DNA of 64,000 bases from Bradyrhizobium australiense (GCF_013114825.1 NZ_JAAVLX010000004.1:1-64000), one strand, 5' to 3'; counted from the first letter of the stretch, positions 21,877-30,429 are shown. Program-made: numbers and translations. Notes: a model not told the origin generated them from the letters alone.

Positions 21877-22179
21877 TTATGCGATGCCCGGTTCAGGCGG
21901 GGGGGCCGCCGCTGACTTCTTTCCTTTTGCCTGCTCTGCCGCCCAGTCAGCAACTTTTGCAACTAGTGACCAGACCGATGAGTGGCGGTCGTGATCGGGA
22001 ATTCTTCCGGTCGCTTCCCAATCGGTAGTATCCGTCAACGGATTTGCCGCCTCCATCGCATGCACCTGATAGTCATCCAGGTCCGCGAGATCGCTAACGT
22101 TGGCGATATCAGCGATTGCAAGAGTGCGCGCAAGGTCCCTGATTCCACCGGGCCAAAGCTCGACAGTAATGTGCAGCAT
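21877..22179 (-). CDS. small hypothetical protein of Bradyrhizobium accessory DNA
   Basis: About 100 residues starting MLHITVELWPGG and continuing with ADIANVSDLADLDDYQVHAME. It ends with a Pro/Ala tail (KKSAAAPPPEPGIA). I recognise this opening as a family of short proteins repeatedly found in Bradyrhizobium islands; function is unknown. A start three codons upstream is possible, but AAGGGATGGCGGAA upstream suits the ATG chosen. It lies convergent to the broken recombinase. Confidence 0.65.
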   Translation of the reverse strand: MLHITVELWPGGIRDLARTLAIADIANVSDLADLDDYQVHAMEAANPLTDTTDWEATGRIPDHDRHSSVWSLVAKVADWAAEQAKGKKSAAAPPPEPGIA

Positions 22180-22690
22180 TTCCGCCATCCCTTATTGCTG
22201 GAGCAAAAGACAAATGCAGAAAATTGCCTTTTCGCACCCTTCCTCAATCCAGTCCATCGCTCATTATTCGGTAGCTCGGCGGTATGCGAAGATCATCCCA
22301 AGCAGGCTTGGAGCGAAGAGTTGGGATGCCAGTGCCGGGCGAGCATGCCGTGTGAGTGCGTGGGTGGTGACGGGCTTGAAGAGCCTGACGTAAGCCAAGT
22401 CTTTGAAGCCCCGCCAACTCGCCACTAGCGCCTCGGCGCAATTGCACGGCGGAGGTTCGCCCGCTGCGCTGCTACCCGCTCGCAGAGCCGGGCGCTTGCT
22501 CAATGCGCCGTTCTTTCCGTGAACGGTAGGAACATCGGTGAGACACTCATCGCTGAAGAATTAGCAGTCCCTTACACTTGCTCCGCAACGCGCTGCCCTC
22601 GAATGCCTGATTGGCCACGGATTATTGAACAGCAGATGAGATAAAGGTGCATCCTTGCTCGAGGTCGGCGCAGACGAACGGTAGCATGTT
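22180..22690. other. intergenic, no gene supported
   Basis: About 500 bases with only short overlapping frames on both strands. One minus-strand frame (22264-22503) contains a stretch reading CAEALVASWRGFKDLAYVR that could be a decayed protein fragment, but I cannot name it. Confidence 0.4.
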
Positions 22691-23422
22691 TCACGCAGCA
22701 ACCTTGTCTTCCTTGTCCACCCCTCGCAGCACGGTCTTTAAGGCATCGTCCGGCAACGGCCGCTGCAATGCCTTCGCCTCATCCCACGGCGCGCGCATCC
22801 AAACGTCGCGCTCTTCATCGGTTGTCAGGACCACCACGCGCGGCCGTCCGTCAATAGGTCTTCGCATGGTCGCGCGAATTGTGTGTGAAACGTCCGCGGT
22901 TTAGGTGTAGGCTGGACTGAGACAAGGGAGGTGCGACGATGCTCAAGGAGAACTACGTCGCCAAGCAACAGCGGATCGGCGAGCGCTTGTCGCGCGCGAT
23001 GGCTAAGGCCCGCGTGGATTGCCGAGAACTCGCCGCACTGACGGGTTACAGTGAAGCACAGATCGTGCAGTGGGAGCGCGGGCGCGCGCGGCTCTATCCG
23101 AACGAACTCATAAAGCTGTGTCATGCGCTTGACGTGAAGCCAGAGTGGCTGCTGTGTTGGGAACGCCGCGTTCACTGACCAGCGTCTTACGGCCATTAGA
23201 GCCTGCTCCCGTGCCGAATGGTCCAGAGGACCTACGGCCGAGCGGCTTCTCTTTCCAATTAAAGTTGGGCCGAATAGCCTGCGCCGGTTGGCTTCCAAGA
23301 AGTCGAGAACCGACGGGAAACACGCCCGCCATCGGCGCAAAGTTTCCGACGTAGCGGTTCATCGCGCTCAAGATTGCGCGGATGGCCTCTTGGTTGGTCG
23401 TGATGCTGTAAAGGTTGCACAT
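22691..23422 (-). pseudogene. SRAP/YedK-like (SOS response-associated) gene, split
   Basis: The start is clear: MCNLYSITTNQEAIRAI, with catalytic Cys2 of the SRAP fold, reads from 23422 down to about 23310. The end is also clear: [19 protein letters not shown] ... [14 protein letters not shown] reads from about 22870 to a stop at 22691-22693. The middle of the protein, including the active-site Glu and His region, is missing and replaced by DNA carrying the XRE gene at 22939-23178 on the other strand. SRAP proteins crosslink to abasic sites in single-stranded DNA; this copy cannot be functional. Confidence 0.82.
22939..23178 (+). CDS. XRE-type HTH regulator, 79 aa
   Basis: A small DNA-binding protein with one helix-turn-helix of the lambda-repressor type at residues about 10-65: IGERLSRAMAKARVD, then LAALTGYSEAQIVQWERGR and ALDVKPEWLL. 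GGGAGGT lies 7 bases upstream of the ATG. It sits inside the split SRAP gene on the opposite strand. Could repress nearby island promoters; a partner antitoxin role is possible but no toxin is seen beside it. Confidence 0.8.
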   Translation: MLKENYVAKQQRIGERLSRAMAKARVDCRELAALTGYSEAQIVQWERGRARLYPNELIKLCHALDVKPEWLLCWERRVH

Positions 23423-23459
23423 CGTATTTCGGACATCCTCTACCGAAAAGCACCGAGCT

Positions 23460-24188
23460 TTAGGGTTTCGCGCCAGCTTTATCCGTTCTTTCCAGTGTCG
23501 GACGAACGGCCCTCTCGACGATGGCAATCGCTTGTTCTACTTTCTGAGACAGTTCGTCGGGTTCGTCAGGCTTCGAAACATCCCAGATTTGGCGTTCGAG
23601 TTTTTGCCAGAGATCATGGTCATTCCTGTCTTGCCCCACGTTCTGGACCAACATGTTGGACGCAATCTGAATTGCGTTCAGCACCTCAACCATCAGTTCG
23701 AAGGCGCGTCGGATGTCGCTTCGAAAAATTGCCTGCGCGCGATATTTTTTACTGGTTACCTCCGATAAGAAATCTTTGTGTTGGTGAATTCGTGCAATCG
23801 GAACGTAGTAACCATCTCGCGAGCGAGCTTCAGCCTCGGTTTCGTATTCCTTCCGGTTACGCGCGGAGCCTTCATCGCCGAATGAAAAGGGGCCCCTGAT
23901 CTCGCGGATCGTGTCCTTCAATTTATAGAACGAGGCCAGCAGTTCCTCGGCAAATTCGACACTCCGCCGATAGTCGTGGAGTTCTCGCTCATACCAAAAC
24001 CTCCGCTCCGACAATTCTCTCTCGAACTCGAATTTCCGCTCAGCGAGATTGCTTTCTGATGCGATCTTCTCGGTGTTGATCGTGCGCGATGACCGGTTTG
24101 AAAAGATGTTGCCGATTATTGTCACGAAGCCTGATACGACGGCAGCAACGACTGCAGGACCAATTAGTTCATTGATCGTCATTTGCAT
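23460..24188 (-). CDS. membrane-anchored coiled-coil protein
   Basis: A 242-residue protein with one N-terminal membrane segment (LIGPAVVAAVVSGFVTIIGNIF, residues about 8-29), a highly charged coiled coil at about 40-80 (ESNLAERKFEFERELSERRFWYERE), and a helical cytoplasmic C-terminal domain without a known motif. It is on the same strand as the SIR2-STAND gene and follows it after a 310-base gap holding a decayed small gene. It might be a membrane partner of that system or an independent cargo gene. The DNA is visibly more A+T-rich than the chromosomal genes. Confidence 0.7.
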   Translation of the reverse strand: MQMTINELIGPAVVAAVVSGFVTIIGNIFSNRSSRTINTEKIASESNLAERKFEFERELSERRFWYERELHDYRRSVEFAEELLASFYKLKDTIREIRGPFSFGDEGSARNRKEYETEAEARSRDGYYVPIARIHQHKDFLSEVTSKKYRAQAIFRSDIRRAFELMVEVLNAIQIASNMLVQNVGQDRNDHDLWQKLERQIWDVSKPDEPDELSQKVEQAIAIVERAVRPTLERTDKAGAKP

Positions 24189-24207
24189 CCATCCTAGCCC
24201 TTTCCTT

Positions 24208-24514
24208 CTATCGCTCTCCCGGCCACCACGTTGACGGCGGGTCGCTGGCCGAAATCTTCGTCGGTCTCAGCGCCACCAGATCGCTGCGCTTGTACGGCCG
24301 CTCTTGAAGCTGTGAGCAATCCTTGCACCGCCATGTATCGCTCCAGCTCATGGATCGGTGTTGCCTTCGGTCGCCGCACGATGTCGAGGGCAACGGTCTG
24401 ATGCGTGTTGCGGCCAAGGCATTTCACTTCGAGATAGAGGTAAAGATCGATCCGCTCCTTAGCGTTGCCGCACGCGGTCGAGCTGCGCGCGCGATATCTA
24501 ATGCATTCTAGCAA
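24208..24514 (-). pseudogene. small Bradyrhizobium accessory protein, one-base frameshift
   Basis: The upstream frame reads ERIDLYLYLEVKCLG..HQTVALDIVRRPK..HELERYM and then loses sense. The second half continues in the next frame as CKDCSQLQERPYKRSDLVALR...DPPSTWWPGER, stop at 24208. Joining the halves requires removing one G at about 24335 (ATGGCGG where ATGCGG is expected). I recognise the joined product as a short Cys-containing protein family of Bradyrhizobium. The true start is uncertain, and the 5' end overlaps the SIR2-STAND stop by 17 bases. Confidence 0.7.
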
Positions 24515-26900
24515 GCGTTCTTTCGTACAGGTGCAGTCGTGTGTCCATTTCTGGATCTAGGATGCGTGATGACGCTTGCCGCATTGAATTGATTGCCTCG
24601 TCCAACAAATACCTTCCCCCGTCCATGTTTGCGACTTCGACCGCGACATCGCAAAGCACGGAGAAAGAATATTTATCCAAACGATTGATTTCGGCGTTCT
24701 TGGCGGCCTGCTCATAGGCATGACGAAGCATTGCCAGCCTGTCTGGCCGGGAAATTCCTTTCGTGTGGGTCGCGCGCGCAACGATCAATCTTATCTTGAA
24801 GCGCGCAATCGGAGCGTCCACTCCGACCGCTGCCTCGGCATCCCTAATGACATATTCAGTGTTTTCGTAATCGCCCTCGTTCAGCAATTCACGAATTAGC
24901 CGGTGCCACGGAATTCGCTCACCCGGGGCAAGCGCGGTAAGCTTAGAATAGAGGGCCTTTCTCGTTTTTGCATCGCCGATGCGTCCAATGCCGAATTCAT
25001 TATCGCAGATCGCACGAACCGTTTGCAACTCCAATGGCTCTGTCGGGTTCAGATTGTCGATTACGGTTGCAAAGAGCTTTTCCAGCTCTTCTGCACCCGA
25101 GAACTTATACTGTGTGATCCGCCGAGCGATAACTGGATGGCGCGTGGACCAACCAAAGATCCCATTCCTCTCGCTTATAGTGTATTCATCGACTATGCCC
25201 GTAAGCCCGTCTAGCAGCGCACCAATGCGAGTTGGGTTGATCTGCAGCATCCGAATAACTAGTTGCCGATGAACTCTCGTTCCGATGGACTCCAGTGCGG
25301 CTACAAAACGGTAATACTCCTGCAGGGGTTCGTCCAGATCGTCAAATTCTCGCAAAAGAATAACGTCGAGATTCTCGTTTGCAAAAATGTTCCTCAAGCA
25401 CACGAACATATCCGAAGCACACTTCCTGCGGAGTGACGAGAATTGGTCATCTCGGCGTTGTCGCTTGAAGTCGGAGTGTACTAGGGCGGAGACTTGGGGA
25501 TTGTGTTGAACCAAGGAAATCAATGAGTAAATTTCTGCATCCTGCAGAGAGGATAATACATAATGGGCACCTTTTGTCCCAAAATAGGGACTTTTCATGC
25601 GTGGTGCCCACTGTGCAGCGTTTGCCGTAACAATCAACGAAAGCCCAGAACCTTCCTGTTTGGACAGGTGGTCCACAAGAACGTTTGTAGCGCGCATTGC
25701 GTTTGTGCATTCATCGACAAACAGAACTCCCCGCTTGTTCTGTGCCCGAAGACTAGCCTCTACGCGAAGCCAATCCTGATGGGAAAACGAGAAGTCAGAA
25801 CGGTGCTCCCATGCGTGGTATCCGGCGTCATGAAAAGCGGTGAGTAGCTGCCGCGCGAACGTAGTCTTGCCGACGCCCGCTGCGCCGGTGATCGCTACTA
25901 CATGATTTTGTTCGGTATCGATTTGCTCAAATATTCGTGCCTTCAGAGCCCGTTCGAACGCCGACCCGGATCGAATGTCGGCATACGACGCTGGACCTCC
26001 GTGGAACATTCTCTTTGCATTGGGTGCAGCTAAGAGCGAGGAAGCTACGTTATCGGTGGAGCCAACAAGCCGCAGGGGAAGGACGTGCGTCTCCGTGTCG
26101 TTGTCACTTGCCTCGGTCGTCGATTCAGAGAAATCCTGAGCTAAGGTATGCACCAGCTCATCGATGCCACCAAACACAATGACAGCCCCTTGGTCTTCTA
26201 GGAGCGGAGCGCGCAAATCATCCGGGTTGTAGATCAGCAAATAGACTTGGCCTACCGAACCTTCCTGTTTTGAAGTGAGGATTTGTCGAGCTAGGTCCTG
26301 CAAATGTCTATCTCGGAGGGACTGCCCAATAATCAATACGTCGCGCGTGAGCAGGGCAGTCTGAAGCGAAGAAAACAAGGCCTGCCGATATTTCGCAAAT
26401 TCGACGTAGTCGGCGTCCGTGAGGATCATAGACGGTTTGTCACCGAACGCTTTATCCTGCGTAATGCAACCGTGTATTTTATATAGCTTAGGGTGGGCGT
26501 CGTTTTCCCGGTTGCTAAAGTCGTAGTTGGACCGGATCGGCGTGAGCGGAAGCCCCTGAGCCTTAAACGCAGCTTCGACAAGTCGATCAAAATTCGTCGT
26601 GTAAATTTGATACCATCCGAACGGCGGAAGACCGAGAATTCCTCCATTCGGTTTTAATTTTCGGAGTTCATCCCGCACGGCTTCGACCACGGGAAGTCGG
26701 GTGTGGCGACGCACTAGGATGCTGGCCGTCTCGATAAGGTCTTCGCTTTGAGGGTCGCTCTGCGCAATCTTCGCCCAAAGCCGCTTTGCCAGTTCCGCCC
26801 CTGAAGGCGCGCCTGAAGGTACTGATGCGCCCGCGCCAAGCAATAAAACGGTCCGCGTCGGATCGATCCTTCGCTTTAAATCGTCTAGAGTAATAGGCAT
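24498..26900 (-). CDS. SIR2-STAND NTPase, Avs5-like anti-phage defence protein
   Basis: An 800-residue three-part protein. Residues 1-255 are a SIR2-like NADase domain: LLLGAGAS (19-26), YTTNFD (100-105) with N103, and KIHG (141-144) with H143 as likely catalytic pair. Residues about 320-520 are a STAND-type P-loop ATPase: Walker A ITGAAGVGKTT (337-347), Walker B GVLFVDE (391-397). The C-terminal 280 residues are helical and repeat-like, suited to recognising a phage protein. In known SIR2-STAND proteins (Avs5) binding of a phage protein drives oligomerisation and NAD+ depletion, stopping infection. All key residues are present, so it looks intact. Its A+T-rich DNA and flanking decayed genes suggest transfer. 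Confidence 0.88.
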   Translation of the reverse strand: MPITLDDLKRRIDPTRTVLLLGAGASVPSGAPSGAELAKRLWAKIAQSDPQSEDLIETASILVRRHTRLPVVEAVRDELRKLKPNGGILGLPPFGWYQIYTTNFDRLVEAAFKAQGLPLTPIRSNYDFSNRENDAHPKLYKIHGCITQDKAFGDKPSMILTDADYVEFAKYRQALFSSLQTALLTRDVLIIGQSLRDRHLQDLARQILTSKQEGSVGQVYLLIYNPDDLRAPLLEDQGAVIVFGGIDELVHTLAQDFSESTTEASDNDTETHVLPLRLVGSTDNVASSLLAAPNAKRMFHGGPASYADIRSGSAFERALKARIFEQIDTEQNHVVAITGAAGVGKTTFARQLLTAFHDAGYHAWEHRSDFSFSHQDWLRVEASLRAQNKRGVLFVDECTNAMRATNVLVDHLSKQEGSGLSLIVTANAAQWAPRMKSPYFGTKGAHYVLSSLQDAEIYSLISLVQHNPQVSALVHSDFKRQRRDDQFSSLRRKCASDMFVCLRNIFANENLDVILLREFDDLDEPLQEYYRFVAALESIGTRVHRQLVIRMLQINPTRIGALLDGLTGIVDEYTISERNGIFGWSTRHPVIARRITQYKFSGAEELEKLFATVIDNLNPTEPLELQTVRAICDNEFGIGRIGDAKTRKALYSKLTALAPGERIPWHRLIRELLNEGDYENTEYVIRDAEAAVGVDAPIARFKIRLIVARATHTKGISRPDRLAMLRHAYEQAAKNAEINRLDKYSFSVLCDVAVEVANMDGGRYLLDEAINSMRQASSRILDPEMDTRLHLYERTLARMH

Positions 26901-26990
26901 GACGTCGTTTGTTTTCCTGCGAATCGCGAGACGTCACGATGACACAATGCAGGGTAGCAATACGAGAATTGGGACGCTTCTCCCGGTTAT

Positions 26991-27240
26991 TCACAGGGTT
27001 GCCTTGATCACGGAACGATTCGAACAACCTTGGCGCTCTTCCGTTGCTGGCGTCGCATCGCTGTGCCGGTTCAGTGCCTTCAAGACCGCAATCCGCGCCA
27101 GCATTTCTGGCCCGTCGCGCTCGGCGACCAGCAGCAGCGTTTCCATCGCGACCTGCCAATCGGCTGCATCGTGATGTATTCGGCGGCATCGCGCAGCGTC
27201 AACAGCTTGCGCCCGTCCGGCAGGATGATCGGATCATAAA
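26991..27240 (-). pseudogene. small accessory protein, frameshifted
   Basis: One frame reads ILPDGRKLLTLRDAAEYIT, then the sequence continues in another frame as DWQVAMETLLLVAERDGPEMLARIAVLKALNRHS to a stop at 26991-26993. Together these match a short Bradyrhizobium accessory protein family that I recall. The junction near 27165 has lost several bases, and no start codon is evident at the 5' end. Its start overlaps the end of the next decayed gene. Confidence 0.65.
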
Positions 27241-27517
27241 ACCGCTTGAACCACGGCGTCAGGGGAAAAGGTATCCGCGCCGCTTTGCGTGAACTTCACG
27301 AACGTGCCGCTGTCATGCAGTTCAAGCCAGCCGAGCGCAATCGCATGATCTAGACCCGCCGCATATTCAGGCCGCGTGCCCTTGTCTCCGAACAGAAACG
27401 GGCCGTTGACAGCCTCGATGTAGATGCGACCGTCCTGAATGGGCTCGGAGGCCCGCGCGTGCTCCATCAGCCGCGCTTGTCAGGATCAGCGAACGGACGG
27501 TCGTTGGTGAATTTCAT
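27234..27517 (-). pseudogene. small accessory protein, one-base deletion near the start
   Basis: ATG at 27517 reads MKFTNDRPFADPDKRG then stops. The expected continuation LMEHARASEPIQDGRIYIE...NGPFLF...LGWLELHDSGTFVKFT is in the next frame, so one G seems missing near 27475. Translation could also restart at the ATG at 27467 to give a 77-residue product. I recognise the family from Bradyrhizobium islands; function unknown. Confidence 0.65.
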
Positions 27518-27599
27518 CTTTCGCACGCATTGATAGTCCGCCCAGAAAATGATGACGCCTCAAAGCCCGAGCTAACAGCTCGCCGAAAGTTTGAATACG

Positions 27600-28088
27600 C
27601 TATTGCAACACGGCCGGACGTATCTCTATAGAGCGCATTGATGTCCCGGCAATTTGCCCCTTACACGTGATTAAGTCATTTTCCTTGAGCGACAAGACGT
27701 ATTGCTTGGCTGCGTCATCGGAGAGCCTCACATAGCAGAAGGTGCTAACGAGGCCGGGGCGCGATTTGGTTTGAACTACATAGTAACCGTGGCGCTCGGA
27801 GACGTTATAGACTGGTAACCTCCACCGAACGATTTTGCCCTTGATCTCGCGCTCTTTTTCGTCTCGCTGAATTTGGGTGGAATTTGAAAAGAACGAAAAC
27901 ATTTCGGCAAGCTCGCCTGTCGGTGCAAGGTCGGAAGCGTTTTCCGAAGCTAATCTTGCATCCGAGGCGACAGTAGCTCCGTCAACGCCGCTCTGCTTTG
28001 GGAAAATCGTGTAAATCAAAGCCGCGAATACGGGTACGCCGACCAGCGCGACCACGCACCAAAAAACTACTTCAAGCGTTCGTTTCAA
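27600..28088 (-). CDS. membrane-anchored hypothetical protein (gene 3 of membrane operon)
   Basis: A 162-residue protein with one N-terminal membrane segment (VVFWCVVALVGVPVFAALIYTIF, residues about 8-29) and a C-terminal domain placed outside or in the cytoplasm with no known fold (WRLPVYNVSERHGYYVVQTK; TFCYVRLSDDAAKQYVLSL). The second half resembles OB-like stress-domain patterns only loosely. The TTG start overlaps the stop of the previous gene (TTGA), so the two are translationally coupled. Confidence 0.7.
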   Translation of the reverse strand: MKRTLEVVFWCVVALVGVPVFAALIYTIFPKQSGVDGATVASDARLASENASDLAPTGELAEMFSFFSNSTQIQRDEKEREIKGKIVRWRLPVYNVSERHGYYVVQTKSRPGLVSTFCYVRLSDDAAKQYVLSLKENDLITCKGQIAGTSMRSIEIRPAVLQ

Positions 28089-28432
28089 GCAGACTGAGCC
28101 GCCGCGCGTCCGCCACCGATTGTGGCAAGCACGCCACCGACGAAGGCGAGCAACATAAATATAGCCACTAGCGTGCCACCTAGGACGGCCCCGGCGATAG
28201 ACGCGAGTACCAAGAGCATCCCGGGGATACGACTGTTGGAGCCCATTGCGACGGCCCCGAGCACGATAACCAAGAAGGAAAACCCCACGCCACCCCAGCC
28301 AAGACCAACAACCAACTGGGCATCATTTGCCTGAACGGCCGAGCCCACACCACCTACCAAAAGTGTAATTCCGGCTGCGAAAATTCCAAAAATTCCTGCT
28401 ATGAGTGCTACAATTCCACCAGCCTTACGCAT
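28085..28432 (-). CDS. four-helix membrane protein (gene 2 of membrane operon)
   Basis: A 115-residue integral membrane protein with four hydrophobic segments (GIVALIAGIFGIFAAGITLLVGG; GVGFSFLVIVLGAVAM; MLLVLASIAGAVLGGTLVAIFML and the short last one). Organisation resembles small DUF4064-type proteins. AAGGGG lies upstream of the ATG. It is co-transcribed with the Sel1-like protein upstream (11 bases apart) and overlaps the next gene. Function unknown. Confidence 0.75.
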   Translation of the reverse strand: MRKAGGIVALIAGIFGIFAAGITLLVGGVGSAVQANDAQLVVGLGWGGVGFSFLVIVLGAVAMGSNSRIPGMLLVLASIAGAVLGGTLVAIFMLLAFVGGVLATIGGGRAAAQSA

Positions 28433-28443
28433 TGTTTTGCCCC

Positions 28444-30096
28444 TTAACGTCTAGCAACACCCTGAACGAACGCCCCAAACAACTGCATCATCTGCTGCTG
28501 ATTAACTTGATTGATGCGTGCTTGATTGGCTTTTTGAAGTTCTAGTTCGTATCCTCTTTGAGCCCCCGAATGTCCTAATTGCCCCGCGCGGTTTAATAGG
28601 GCTAACTTCGTTTGCTCTGGATCGGGAGTTTGAACCAGCCCCTTGTCGATCAGATCGACGAGGCTAACCATGGAATCCGCATCATCCAACGCGCTACCAC
28701 GTTTGAATAGCTGAATGGCGGTGGCTGCGTCTTTTCGTTCATAAAGGTACATGCCGCCGAGGTTATCGAAGGCCGCCGCATAGTTTGCTTGGACCAGCCG
28801 CGTGAAGATATCGAACGCCTGCTTCTTGTCCTTGAACTGCGCCGCGCGGCCAAGCTGATACTGATACCGAAGCTCGGATGGGAAGGTCTGCGCCGCTCTG
28901 ATGCACGCGTCAAACGCTTGATCAGCTTGGCGCTTCAACAGATCGAAGGATACACCGTCCCCGGTCTTCCTAACGTCGGTAGGATTGGCGGCGAGCCGGT
29001 CGCATTCGTTTGCGCTTTGTTGCTGTTGTCGCAAAGCTTCAGCAGCAGCTTCCTTTGCCAGCCGTTCGCGTTCGGCGGCTTCTCGTGCCTGTTGCGCTTC
29101 GCGTTCGGCGCGTTCGCGGGCTTCCTTCTCCCGTTGTTCCTGCTCCGCCCTTCTCTTCGCTGCGACAGCTTCCTGCTGCCGACGCCATTCCGCGATGACG
29201 TCGCGGGTGACGATCTGGAATTGATCGCCAGATCGAGGATGAAAGCCCGGCCCGTCGTAAAACTCATAGTCTCCGGTCGCACCACGCCAGTACCAAACTT
29301 TGGCCGACCCAGTGGTGGGTTCAAAGAACCCAAACTTCTCTGGATCATCGACGCGAACCGGCACCCGTCGAATTATCTTTGCAGCCTGCTGCTTCCACGT
29401 TTCGACGATTGGCCGAGTGATCGGTATTAGCTCCTCGCCAGTTTGCGGGTGAAACCCCATCAAATCGAACAACTCGATCTGATCGCGGGTGTTTTTGGAG
29501 TACCACACGACCGGCTCGCCGGTTGTCGGATCGAAGAACGTCGGGTCAGTGGAGGTGATCTGTTTCGGCCGGTGACCGCCTCTATACTCCGCTATCTTTT
29601 CGGCAATTTGGGGCGTGAGCGGGCGGCATTCACGCCCGGTTTCAGGATCAATGCCGATACGGTTGAGCGTCTTAATGCTTGTACGAGTCACCACGTAGCA
29701 TTTTTCGGCTCCGCTTTTCGAGAAGTTCGTTTCGATCCTTCCCAACAACAGCGAATGTCCGATGAGGAGCGAGAGGAGACCCGCATACCCAATTCGGCGC
29801 TTCTGTTTCGAAAAAGAAAACAAGAAGCCGGTACAAATGGCGATGGCTGCAAAGCTCGCCCAGAGGATGGCTCGCGTAATACCGCGATTTAGATCGTAGG
29901 CGTCCGCAAGCTCTTCGGCATAACTGCGGGCAAGATAGTAATAGACAAGTTCATTGCAGAGCCAAAAAAACAACCCGCCCACGAGAATGCAGGCGACGAT
30001 GACTATGGCGATCTGGGTCACCAGATGAAACCGGCCCAGCGTTTGCGAAGCTACGCTTCGCACCTTCTCGATTGCTCGCACTTCCAACGCCCCCAC
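28444..30096 (-). CDS. membrane protein with 70-residue tandem repeat and Sel1-like repeats (gene 1 of membrane operon)
   Basis: A 550-residue protein. Three membrane segments lie at about 28-45, 77-97 and 103-118. Residues 148-305 hold a tandem repeat: FFDPTTG (187) and GFHPQTG (214) recur as FFEPTTG (257) and GFHPRSG (284), exactly 70 residues apart, each with a V-W-Y and an ITR/VTR..I...W element; a partial copy starts at 148 (GIDPETG). A charged coiled coil follows (300-360), then Sel1/TPR-like helices from about 383 to 520. I know no family with this combination. A TTGACA promoter lies 41 bases upstream. The GTG start has no clear ribosome binding site. Confidence 0.78.
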   Translation of the reverse strand: MGALEVRAIEKVRSVASQTLGRFHLVTQIAIVIVACILVGGLFFWLCNELVYYYLARSYAEELADAYDLNRGITRAILWASFAAIAICTGFLFSFSKQKRRIGYAGLLSLLIGHSLLLGRIETNFSKSGAEKCYVVTRTSIKTLNRIGIDPETGRECRPLTPQIAEKIAEYRGGHRPKQITSTDPTFFDPTTGEPVVWYSKNTRDQIELFDLMGFHPQTGEELIPITRPIVETWKQQAAKIIRRVPVRVDDPEKFGFFEPTTGSAKVWYWRGATGDYEFYDGPGFHPRSGDQFQIVTRDVIAEWRRQQEAVAAKRRAEQEQREKEARERAEREAQQAREAAERERLAKEAAAEALRQQQQSANECDRLAANPTDVRKTGDGVSFDLLKRQADQAFDACIRAAQTFPSELRYQYQLGRAAQFKDKKQAFDIFTRLVQANYAAAFDNLGGMYLYERKDAATAIQLFKRGSALDDADSMVSLVDLIDKGLVQTPDPEQTKLALLNRAGQLGHSGAQRGYELELQKANQARINQVNQQQMMQLFGAFVQGVARR

Positions 30097-30137
30097 ACCC
30101 GTATTTTTACGGATGTCGACTCTTCAACCCAGCATTG

Positions 30138-30167
30138 ACGATAGGAGCTAAACTTCTGAAATGTCAA
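30138..30167 (-). promoter_or_regulatory. sigma70-type promoter of the membrane operon
   Basis: Reading leftward, TTGACA (30167-30162), an 18-base spacer and TATCGT (30143-30138) lie 41 bases before the GTG of the Sel1-repeat protein. Confidence 0.5.
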
Positions 30168-30348
30168 AGCCCGGTAAATGAGACGAACGACTAAATTTGA
30201 GGAAAACGGGATTTCTAACCCACAAGGGTCAGTGCCATTCTCCTCGGGGTGATGTGCCTCGTCTGTGTTGGCGGACAGGAGCCGATACCCAACGTGGTGG
30301 ACAACCGGCCATTCACGAAAATTTTTTTTGGGGCCAAAGCAATCGAAA

Positions 30349-30370
30349 CCGGGGTATCAAATCGGGGTAC
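30349..30370. repeat. candidate integrase arm sites near attR
   Basis: CCGGGGTATC (30349-30358) and a partial copy CGGGGTAC (30363-30370) lie about 70 bases inside attR. The same 10-mer is doubled at 10999-11020 inside attL. Confidence 0.55.
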
Positions 30371-30429
30371 CGCAAACAGCCGCCGCATTGTCCCGCAACA
30401 ATATCAAAGACTTATCTCGCACCGATGGC

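Noticed and set aside
22264..22503. Minus-strand frame with CAEALVASWRGFKDLAYVR
   Set aside because: Could be a decayed fragment, but there is no recognisable family, start site or context.
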